Shown one piece after another: positions 1 to 8,080 of a stretch of DNA of 19,400 bases; the first letter of the stretch is position 1, and every line of letters begins with the position of its first letter. This DNA is from Candidatus Equimonas enterica. Lineage in GTDB: Bacteria; Bacteroidota; Bacteroidia; Bacteroidales; Bacteroidaceae. A program made the position numbers and the translations under genes. The stretch spans positions 1 to 19,400 of the forward strand of contig JAGHRU010000191.1 of the NCBI GenBank assembly GCA_018066225.1, read 5' to 3'. Below the pieces are notes generated by a model, which ran no database searches, was not told the origin of the DNA, and saw only the letters and a program-made list of their open reading frames with translations.

Positions 1-392
1 TCACCAACCCCGACCGCCTGGCACAGTTTGACTACATCGCGCCCGCCGTCAGTGCCGACCGCAGCGTCCGCGACCGCGCCTTCGACGAACTCCGCGAGGC
101 GAAGCACCGCCGCATAGAGCCGTGGGCTCAGCCGCGCCTCTACTATCTCAACCACCCCTTGCTGCCCACGGCCGAGACCGTGAGCCGCATAGCCCCTGCC
201 CTCGCTCTGCTGCCCGAAGTGCAACTCACGGGCGACATCTTCTTCCCCGGCCGCTGGTCGGCCAGCGTCCTCGCCCCGCACCGCTCACCCGAGGCGCGCC
301 GCGTGGTGGAGGATTTCTTGGCCACCCACACCGACTATCCCGCCCTGCTCACGGGCAAGATACGCATCGCCATGTATGGCCTGATGCGGTAG
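1..392 (+). CDS. M1-family aminopeptidase, C-terminal end (partial)
   Basis: This open frame runs in from the left edge (codons in phase from base 3) and stops with TAG at 390-392, leaving about 129 residues. The visible part reads NPDRLAQFDYIAPAVSADR, then a stretch with EPWAQPRLYYLNHPL, then QLTGDIFFPGRW. From memory this matches the helical C-terminal domain of Bacteroidales M1 zinc aminopeptidases (aminopeptidase N-like), which remove N-terminal residues from peptides. The catalytic HEXXH motif would lie upstream, outside the window, so activity cannot be judged here. The gene converges on the lipoprotein gene at 630-1190, with a symmetrical hairpin between them that could stop transcription from both sides. 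A 22-bp periodic repeat array begins 9 bp after the stop. The family call is fairly sure; substrate preference and cell location are unknown. Confidence 0.75.
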   Translation, partial: TNPDRLAQFDYIAPAVSADRSVRDRAFDELREAKHRRIEPWAQPRLYYLNHPLLPTAETVSRIAPALALLPEVQLTGDIFFPGRWSASVLAPHRSPEARRVVEDFLATHTDYPALLTGKIRIAMYGLMR

Positions 393-400
393 GCGCGAAG

Positions 401-486
401 CGGTCTGGGCAGAGCGGAGAAACGGTCTGCCCTTGTCGTAAAACGGTCTGCGCAGATAGTTTTTCCTATCTGCGCAGACCGTTTTT
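401..486. repeat. 22-bp periodic palindrome array A
   Basis: Four copies of a TCTGNGCAGA-like core lie at 404-413, 426-435 (degenerate, only TCTGCCC kept), 447-456 and 469-478. Their centres are 22, 21 and 22 bp apart. The 12-bp linkers carry A-runs before the third core and T-runs after it. The array begins 9 bp after the aminopeptidase stop codon. The same arrangement occurs at four other intergenic sites in this window. Confidence 0.85.
440..485. terminator. bidirectional hairpin terminator between convergent genes
   Basis: The last two cores of array A form a perfect 20-bp inverted repeat, arms 440-459 and 466-485, around a 6-base loop. The stem is edged by AAAA on the left and TTTT on the right, so the RNA of either strand ends in a U-run. 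It lies between the aminopeptidase gene (+) and the lipoprotein gene (-), where a two-way terminator is expected. The structure is read directly; terminator function is inferred. Confidence 0.7.
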
Positions 487-629
487 CGTATCTTCGTCGG
501 CGTGGCGGCTATTGCCTACAATAGGGACACATTGCTACGGGCTACTGCACACAACTTTCGGCGACCCAAATAAGCGTTAAAGAGGTCTTGCTAACCTCAT
601 GTTGCGCCGTTTTCTTAATTATTCTCCAA

Positions 630-1190
630 TTAGAATGGACATGTTATTGTCACCGTGGCAAACATCTTGCGGCTTTCAGATGGAGGTGGGTCCAGTTGAT
701 AGGGATCTTCTATCTCCACCACTTCGTGCCCATCCAGTAGGCATAAATAAGCGTCGGGATAGAAACAAGACGGATTGAAGTGCACAAACCACTCTACGGT
801 ATGCGTCTGGTCGCCAAAGAAACGTGCACTTTGCAACTGTATTTTGTAACCATTCTGCCGCGTAGGTTGGTCGTAAAGATCAAAATCGAGCCAACTCACG
901 ATAAGTTGCCTCTCGGCTGACGACCCAACAGTCCTCTGACAAATGTCCACGATTGGCAGAATGGACTTGCCGTCGCTCATGCGCTGTATCTTGACATCAA
1001 AGTTTGCAGCGTTTATATTAAGGCTGGCCGCTGCCAACGAGTCAAGAACATTCGTGCCCGACGGTGTGAGCAAGCGGAAATAGGTGTTGCCTGTGACAGG
1101 AATGCGTGAGTGCTCTGGGGGAGTAGGCAAATCACACGATACGAATGCGAAGAGAGAAAGAAAAAGAGAGAAAATAATAGTTTTATACAT
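630..1190 (-). CDS. putative lipoprotein of unknown function
   Basis: The ORF can be opened upstream at 1223, but the start at 1190 is preferred because it gives a clean lipoprotein signal: MYKTIIFSLFLSLFAFVSC, a hydrophobic run ending in a lipobox with Cys19. The mature part (about 168 residues) begins DLPTPPE, has no further membrane segment, and contains FFGDQTHTVEWFVHFNPSC and a Cys-containing C-terminus (TITCPF). I do not recognise a family. It resembles small exported lipoproteins that Bacteroidales anchor in the envelope. No promoter of the TAnnTTTG type was found directly upstream, so it may be co-transcribed with the barrel-like gene at 1321-1863, about 130 bp upstream, past an intervening hairpin. 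Its base composition looks clearly lower in GC than the rest of the window, which may mean recent acquisition or relaxed constraint. That the gene is real is likely; function is unknown. Confidence 0.65.
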   Translation of the reverse strand: MYKTIIFSLFLSLFAFVSCDLPTPPEHSRIPVTGNTYFRLLTPSGTNVLDSLAAASLNINAANFDVKIQRMSDGKSILPIVDICQRTVGSSAERQLIVSWLDFDLYDQPTRQNGYKIQLQSARFFGDQTHTVEWFVHFNPSCFYPDAYLCLLDGHEVVEIEDPYQLDPPPSESRKMFATVTITCPF

Positions 1191-1234
1191 ATATACCCTA
1201 ATTTTTGCGAAGTCCATCCCCAAGGGACATTTTC

Positions 1235-1276
1235 AACAAACCACCCAATTTGCCGAAACAACGTGGGTGGTTTGTT
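1235..1276 (-). terminator. inverted repeat after the barrel-protein gene
   Basis: A perfect 12-bp inverted repeat, arms 1235-1246 (AACAAACCACCC) and 1265-1276 (GGGTGGTTTGTT), encloses an 18-base loop. It lies just after the 3' end of the gene at 1321-1863 and before the lipoprotein gene. On the minus strand the stem is followed by only a weak T-rich stretch; on the plus strand TTTTTC follows. It may be a leaky terminator or a processing hairpin inside a two-gene transcript. Confidence 0.5.
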
Positions 1277-1320
1277 TTTCTAATCATTATTAGGCTTGAC
1301 TTATTCGTAGAGAGTATTGA

Positions 1321-1863
1321 TTAAAACCTAACGCCCAATGTGGCATACATCCCGTGGTATTCGGGCAAGGCGGCATTGGAGAAATGCTTATACGAATAGC
1401 CCACGCTGACCATTGGCACGACTTTGTGCCCTTCGGCATGGCCATACCAGTTGATGCCAACGTTGTAGCCAGTGTGCTTGAAGTCGGCATGGCCTACGGA
1501 GGCTGTCACCGAAGCACGCACTTCGAAGTCGCCACGGTGTTCTCCATCCTCCGGCCAGAACGTATAGCCTATGCCACCACCGAGATTGCAGGTGCGGTTG
1601 TAGTCGGCAGTCGTCCCTTCTTTTGGCACAAACATTGCGCCCTCGGCGATGGCATGCACCGATAGTTTGCGGCCAAACGTGTAGTTGAGGTCAAGCGTTG
1701 CGCCCACGGGGGTGATGCCCTTGTGTGGTGTACTAACGACTGCTGACATTTCGAAGTGTAGCGGCAGGGTGTCGAAACTCTTTTGCGCCATCAGGCTATT
1801 TGCGCCCAATAGCAATGCAGCGATGACAAGACTGACTTTTGTTCTGAGGTGTTCCATAATCAT
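1321..1863 (-). CDS. small outer-membrane beta-barrel-like protein
   Basis: The product is 180 residues from ATG at 1863; a second in-frame ATG at 1857 is equally plausible and keeps the whole signal peptide. The N-terminus carries a basic HLRTK segment, a hydrophobic core (VSLVIAALLLG) and an LMA-Q cleavage site, so it is exported. The mature protein alternates polar and hydrophobic residues in short strands (TLDLNYTFG, GGGIGYTFW, VSVGYSYKHF) and ends YATLGVRF. The terminal Phe and the aromatic strand ends are typical of small outer-membrane barrels of about eight strands. Ligand and role are unknown, and no named family is claimed. A very good Bacteroidota promoter lies at 1989-2020, giving a leader of about 118 bases that contains a C(UUCG)G tetraloop hairpin. 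The neighbouring lipoprotein gene downstream may share the transcript. Confidence 0.7.
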   Translation of the reverse strand: MIMEHLRTKVSLVIAALLLGANSLMAQKSFDTLPLHFEMSAVVSTPHKGITPVGATLDLNYTFGRKLSVHAIAEGAMFVPKEGTTADYNRTCNLGGGIGYTFWPEDGEHRGDFEVRASVTASVGHADFKHTGYNVGINWYGHAEGHKVVPMVSVGYSYKHFSNAALPEYHGMYATLGVRF

Positions 1864-1988
1864 ATTTTATTCATTGTGTTGTCAAGTATAAGTTTGCGAA
1901 TTTTCCCTCTGCGTTCACATACTACTTAATCCTAACGGAAGGGAACTGCCGAAGCAGCCATCAGTGTCATCTCAATATTTTGACCGTG

Positions 1989-2020
1989 CAAAAGTACACA
2001 CAAAAAGTTTATCAGCCAAA
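1989..2020 (-). promoter_or_regulatory. Bacteroidota-type promoter for the barrel protein
   Basis: On the minus strand TTTG (complement of 2017-2020) is followed after exactly 20 bases by TACTTTTG (complement of 1989-1996). This fits the TTTG-N20-TAnnTTTG pattern of the primary sigma factor in this phylum. Transcription should begin near 1981. Confidence 0.75.
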
Positions 2021-2099
2021 TAAAATTGAATGAAGCCGCTTTTTTTACTTTTATTTATGATATTTTCATTATAATTAACTAACAAAGCGCGCTTTCGCA

Positions 2100-2175
2100 T
2101 CTGGGCAGACGCGAAAAACTATCTGCGCAGATAGGCGAAACGGTCTGCGCAGATCGTTTTCACGACAAGAGCAGA
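2100..2175. repeat. 22-bp periodic palindrome array B
   Basis: Cores lie at 2100-2109 (TCTGGGCAGA), 2122-2131 and 2144-2153 (both TCTGCGCAGA), plus a degraded fourth at 2166-2175 (CAAGAGCAGA). Every centre-to-centre distance is 22 bp. The second unit extends to a perfect 16-bp palindrome, CTATCTGCGCAGATAG, at 2119-2134. Unlike the other arrays, this one lies between divergent genes (the barrel protein and clpB). The rest of the 448-bp spacer holds the barrel promoter, an AT-rich stretch at about 1997-2090 and short GTGGCGCA repeats; no gene is seen. Confidence 0.85.
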
Positions 2176-2184
2176 TAATTTTTG
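2176..2184 (+). promoter_or_regulatory. possible -7 element for clpB
   Basis: TAATTTTTG resembles TAnnTTTG with one extra base and abuts the last unit of array B. No convincing TTTG is found about 20 bp upstream. It is the only candidate seen in the 150 bp before the clpB start. Confidence 0.25.
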
Positions 2185-2198
2185 CGCCTTCGTCGTAG

Positions 2199-2267
2199 GT
2201 GGCGCAATGCTCCGCCATTTTGTCGCCCGGGTGTGCCAAAGTGGCGCAATGCGTCGCGTGGCGCAGA
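2199..2267. repeat. short direct repeats upstream of clpB
   Basis: The 12-mer GTGGCGCAATGC occurs at 2199-2210 and again at 2241-2252, and a shorter GTGGCGCA begins at 2258. All three lie in the presumed clpB leader, before the ATG at 2312. They could be operator half-sites or remnants of a duplication. Confidence 0.5.
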
Positions 2268-2311
2268 GTTTGCCGCAAAGCAGGCATAAGACAACAAAAA
2301 CACCAAGAACT

Positions 2312-4480
<2,169 letters not shown>

Positions 4481-4532
4481 CACGCCATCATGTAACGCCC
4501 GAGGCAAGAAACTGCGATTTTTCGCCCCGTAA

Positions 4533-4564
4533 CTTGCACGCGCAGAAAAATAGTCGTACCTTTG
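4533..4564 (+). promoter_or_regulatory. promoter for the small lipoprotein
   Basis: CTTG at 4533-4536 is followed after 20 bases by TACCTTTG at 4557-4564. The expected start is near 4571, about 20 bases before the ATG at 4592. The -7 context GTCGTAnCTTTG is nearly the same as in the promoter of the first protease. Confidence 0.7.
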
Positions 4565-4591
4565 CCCGCACAATTCATCATCACAACCAAC

Positions 4592-5113
4592 ATGAAACAC
4601 TTACTCCCCTTCGCTGCACTCCTTGCAGCCACTGCCCTCCTGGGCGGTTGCGGCAACGCTGAGCGTCAAGCTGCCGAGCGTGCCCGACAAGACTCCATCC
4701 GACAAGACTCCATCCGCCATGCCGAGCTGCTCGCCAACCCTGCCACGCGCGACTCCGTCATCGATGCCGAACTCTTCAAAGGCAAGTACCGCGCCGTAGA
4801 TTTTGAAATGGGCGACATGAGCATCGACCCCGCCACGGCCTCCATACAGACCAAAGCCAACAGCGGCAAGGCATTTACGACACGCGCTGACATCTGCGGC
4901 TGGGTGCATCAAGACGGTGCCTTCGCTTACGGCGACTCGACGATGACCTTCACCGTCGTGAGCGACTACCACAACGGACTCACGCAAGAAGTGAGCGTGA
5001 CCTACAACGACCGCGACGGCTATGTGCTCCACCTCGTAGGAGAACAGCACATGAAGGAAGACAACCTCCACAACGCGCTGCCACGCGACATCAAACTCCA
5101 ACGCATCGGTTAA
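4592..5113 (+). CDS. small putative lipoprotein
   Basis: The 173-residue product starts at ATG 4592, chosen because it opens a classic lipoprotein signal (MKHLLPFAALLAATALLGGC, lipid-accepting Cys20) about 20 bases after the predicted transcription start. The mature part begins with a charged helical linker containing a doubled RQDSI unit, which is also a direct repeat in the DNA. A compact domain follows, with TRADICGWVHQDGAFAYGD and a beta-rich end. An exposed lipoprotein with a flexible tether is a reasonable picture. I do not recognise the family, and no catalytic motif is evident. The gene has its own promoter and a GC-rich hairpin after the stop, so it looks like a single-gene unit between clpB and the protease block. 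Confidence 0.7.
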   Translation: MKHLLPFAALLAATALLGGCGNAERQAAERARQDSIRQDSIRHAELLANPATRDSVIDAELFKGKYRAVDFEMGDMSIDPATASIQTKANSGKAFTTRADICGWVHQDGAFAYGDSTMTFTVVSDYHNGLTQEVSVTYNDRDGYVLHLVGEQHMKEDNLHNALPRDIKLQRIG

Positions 5114-5132
5114 GCAACGCGCTACCCCCTCA

Positions 5133-5163
5133 CAGCCCCCTACGCACACGGCGCAGGGGGCTG
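5133..5163 (+). terminator. hairpin after the small lipoprotein gene
   Basis: CAGCCCCCT (5133-5141) pairs perfectly with AGGGGGCTG (5155-5163), and inner bases can extend the stem. It starts 20 bp after the stop codon. The T-tract that follows is weak (CGGTTTG), so efficiency is uncertain. Confidence 0.6.
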
Positions 5164-5222
5164 CGGTTTGTCATCCCGACAGAACCTTTTGAGCACACCG
5201 CGCACACTTTTTCGGCCTCAGC

Positions 5223-5254
5223 CTTGGCCGCATAGAGAAAAAGTCGTAACTTTG
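5223..5254 (+). promoter_or_regulatory. promoter for the first M6 protease
   Basis: CTTG at 5223-5226 and TAACTTTG at 5247-5254 are 20 bases apart. Transcription should start near 5261, leaving an A-rich leader of about 75 bases before the ATG at 5337 with no clear Shine-Dalgarno site. Confidence 0.7.
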
Positions 5255-5336
5255 GCAGCCAATTGGCGGCATAACGTGCCGCTACATCAGCAAAAACAAA
5301 CAATAAATATCACTACTCTAACTATTCCAACACACC

Positions 5337-8003
5337 ATGAAGAGACAACTTCTCACCCTGGCACTCACCGCGCTCGTCGCGCTCAGTGCATCCGCCGTCC
5401 CCGCTCGCCGTGGCACGATCAACGTGCAGCAGCCCGACGGCACTACGGTCAGCGTCGTGCTCATGGGCGATGTGGCTTATCACTACTACCAGACCCTCGA
5501 CGGTATGCCTCTGCTCCAGACCAATGACGGCGCGTATGTCTATGCCACCATTGCGCAAAACCAACTGATGCCGACCAACCTCCTGGCACACAACGCCGAC
5601 ATGCGCGGCGCCAAGGAAGTGGCCTTCGTCAGCGCCAACAGCCAACTCAAAGACGACGCAGCCGCCATCTTCACCACCGCCACACGCGACCTCAACAGCC
5701 TGCGCCTCACGGATCAGGCCAAGCGCATCAACAAGGCACGCGCCAAGCATGGCGACAACCCGCCCGTCTATCGCATGGGTGAGCCGCGCGATCCCCTCGT
5801 GGGCGAAAAGCACGGCCTCGTCATCCTTGTCAATTTCAAGGATATCAAGATGCAGGACAAGCATGGTCAGACGCTCTGGAACGACTATCTCAACAAGGAA
5901 GGCTACAATGGCGACGGCGGCCCTCAGGGCTCTGTGCGCGACTACTTCCTCTCGCAGTCGTACAATCAGTTTGACTTGAAGTTTGACGTCGTTGGTCCCG
6001 TAAATCTCAGTCGCGACGCAGAGTATTACGGCACTAACAAGCAGGCTGGCGCTGGACAGGACGGCAAGGCTGGCCACATGGTGGCAGAGGCTGTCTATCT
6101 TGCCGACGCCCTCGGCGTAGATTTCACCAAGTATGACTGGGACAAAGACGGAGAAGTCGATCAGATTGTCATCGTCTATGCTGGCTACGGCGAGAACGAC
6201 GGTGCACCCTCTTGGACCATCTGGCCGCACGAATACTGGATCTACTGGTCGAGTTGGGGCAGCCAGATTACCGACATCGACGGTGTCACCATCGACAAAT
6301 ACGCCTGCTCTCCCGAGCTGACCGGCAACTCGGGCACCAACCTCAGCGGTATCGGCGTGCTCTGCCACGAGTTCGGCCACTGCCTCGGCCTGCCCGACTT
6401 CTACGCCACAGTGCAGAATGGTCAAAGCGGTATGCAGACTTGGGACCCCATGGACTACGGCTCATACAACGGCACCAGCAGCAACCGCTCCGACGTGCCC
6501 TCGGGCTACACCACCTATGAGCGCATGTACTGCGGCTGGCTCACGCCGACCGTGCTCGACAAGCCTTCGGCTGTGAACGGCATGCGTGCCCTCACCGAAG
6601 CCCCCGATGCCTACATCATCTACAACGATGCGCACAAGGACGAATACTACACCTTTGAGAACCGTCAGAAGACTTCATGGGACTCCTGCCAGCCTGGCGG
6701 CGGACACGGCATGCTGGTCACCCACGTCGATTTCAGCCTTACCGACTGGAATGGCAACGGCGTGAACCGCATCGACCATATGGGTATGCAAGTCGTACCC
6801 GCTGACAACACTAATGTGTACAACGCTTCCAGCATAGCCGGCGACCCCTATCCCGGCACCACTGGCAACCACGCCCTGACCGAGTCATCGCGCCCGGCAG
6901 CCACGCTCTACCACAACAACGTAGATGGCCGCAAACTCCTCGGCAAGGACATCACCAAGATAGAAGAGAACACCCAAGACGGCACCATTTCCTTCCTCGT
7001 CATGGGCGGCTTCACCATCGACGCTCCCACAGTGGGTGCACCCACAGACGTGGCCGACAACACCTTCACTGCCAACTGGACGGCAACGGACAACGCTGCC
7101 ACCTACACGCTCCAGCTGCTCGACTCCAAGCTCTCTCCCGAAGTCTATGAAATCATGACCGAGAACTTCAACGGCCTCAAGGGCACCAGCAGCGGCGGCG
7201 ACCAGTCTGCCGACATCGCCACCAAGTTGGACTCTTATCTCAACGAGCCCGGCTGGAAGGGCACGCGCCTCTATCAGAGCGAACATCGCTTGAAGTTTGG
7301 TACGCTCAAATACAACGGTACGCTCATCACGCCCTACCTCACCAAGCCCAACAGCGGCAAGATGACCGTCCGCTTCTCCACCGAGCTCTATATGGGCACT
7401 GACAACAACGTCGTAGAGGTGAAGGTATTTGACGCCAAAGCCTTCGGCGGCGACGCCACGGCTAATGACGGCCTCATCGAGAGCAAGACCCTCACGACGA
7501 CCGATGCCACCTATGTGGTCAATTTCGGCAACATCGACAAGGACTGCTTCGTAGCCATCTGCCCCGTCGGCCGCTTCTATCTCGGCAGCATCGCCCTCTA
7601 CGACGGCGAGTTTAGCGACGGCGACTTCGCTCCCGGCAGCGTAGCAGCCGAGATGCCCGAAGCCCCCAAGACGCTGGCGCTGACGCCCATCACCCTGCCT
7701 CTCTCCATAGAAGGCATCACCGACACCCACTACACCTTCACGGGCATCCCTGCCGGCGACTATCTCTATCGTGTACGCGGTGTGAACGGCAACATCACCA
7801 GTAATTGGAGTGAGACCATGCCCATCACCGTCACAGGCGAGGGCGAAGGCATCATCAATGCCACCGTGACGCAGCCCATGAGCGGCGTAGAAGTACGCAC
7901 GGCTGACGGTCGTCTCGTACGCCGCAGCACGACGGGCAACTGGCAGAAAGGCCTGCCCGCAGGTATCTACCTCGTAGGCGGCCACAAGGTTGTCCTGAAA
8001 TAA
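5337..8003 (+). CDS. secreted M6-family metalloprotease with T9SS-type tail (paralogue 1)
   Basis: The 888-residue protein has a signal peptide (cleavage near ASA-VP, residue 20) and a propeptide-like region with the QPDGT...GDVAYHYYQTLDG pattern common in M6 enzymes. The catalytic domain has a zinc motif HEFGHCLGLPD: His344, Glu345 and His348, with Asp354 as likely third ligand. A DPMDYGSY stretch follows as the probable Met-turn. An acidic DWDKDGEVD loop (267-275) looks like a calcium site. After the protease domain, two halves of a fibronectin-III-like fold (about 562-600 and 799-834) flank a beta-rich domain beginning ENFNG. The last 45 residues (GVEVRTADGRL...LPAGIYLVGGHKVVLK) match the type IX sorting domain pattern, implying export across the outer membrane to the surface or medium. 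The family is known for InhA-like secreted proteases; the substrate here is unknown. Confidence 0.88.
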   Translation: MKRQLLTLALTALVALSASAVPARRGTINVQQPDGTTVSVVLMGDVAYHYYQTLDGMPLLQTNDGAYVYATIAQNQLMPTNLLAHNADMRGAKEVAFVSANSQLKDDAAAIFTTATRDLNSLRLTDQAKRINKARAKHGDNPPVYRMGEPRDPLVGEKHGLVILVNFKDIKMQDKHGQTLWNDYLNKEGYNGDGGPQGSVRDYFLSQSYNQFDLKFDVVGPVNLSRDAEYYGTNKQAGAGQDGKAGHMVAEAVYLADALGVDFTKYDWDKDGEVDQIVIVYAGYGENDGAPSWTIWPHEYWIYWSSWGSQITDIDGVTIDKYACSPELTGNSGTNLSGIGVLCHEFGHCLGLPDFYATVQNGQSGMQTWDPMDYGSYNGTSSNRSDVPSGYTTYERMYCGWLTPTVLDKPSAVNGMRALTEAPDAYIIYNDAHKDEYYTFENRQKTSWDSCQPGGGHGMLVTHVDFSLTDWNGNGVNRIDHMGMQVVPADNTNVYNASSIAGDPYPGTTGNHALTESSRPAATLYHNNVDGRKLLGKDITKIEENTQDGTISFLVMGGFTIDAPTVGAPTDVADNTFTANWTATDNAATYTLQLLDSKLSPEVYEIMTENFNGLKGTSSGGDQSADIATKLDSYLNEPGWKGTRLYQSEHRLKFGTLKYNGTLITPYLTKPNSGKMTVRFSTELYMGTDNNVVEVKVFDAKAFGGDATANDGLIESKTLTTTDATYVVNFGNIDKDCFVAICPVGRFYLGSIALYDGEFSDGDFAPGSVAAEMPEAPKTLALTPITLPLSIEGITDTHYTFTGIPAGDYLYRVRGVNGNITSNWSETMPITVTGEGEGIINATVTQPMSGVEVRTADGRLVRRSTTGNWQKGLPAGIYLVGGHKVVLK

Positions 8004-8017
8004 CATATCCTCATAGC

Positions 8018-8070
8018 GGAGAGCAAAAGCCCGATACCAGCGCGTACGACTTTTGCTCTCCCCTTTTTTT
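8018..8070 (+). terminator. strong intrinsic terminator between the two proteases
   Basis: A perfect 12-bp stem, GGAGAGCAAAAG (8018-8029) with CTTTTGCTCTCC (8050-8061), is followed by CC and a seven-T run at 8064-8070. It ends only 10 bp before the start codon of the second protease. It may terminate the first transcript, act as an attenuator for the second gene, or both. Confidence 0.8.
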
Positions 8071-8080
8071 ATACCTCTAT

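Noticed and set aside
122..580. Plus-strand open frame of 152 codons near the left edge
   Set aside because: It overlaps the aminopeptidase in another frame and continues into array A; Arg/Pro/His-rich and without domain features.
2207..2311. Upstream ATG as the clpB start
   Set aside because: The extra 35 residues come from spacer with short direct repeats and do not resemble a Clp N-domain; the ATG at 2312 leads directly into conserved sequence.
6885..8006. Minus-strand open frame under the first protease
   Set aside because: It is a shadow of a well-supported protease gene, with no promoter or known domain.
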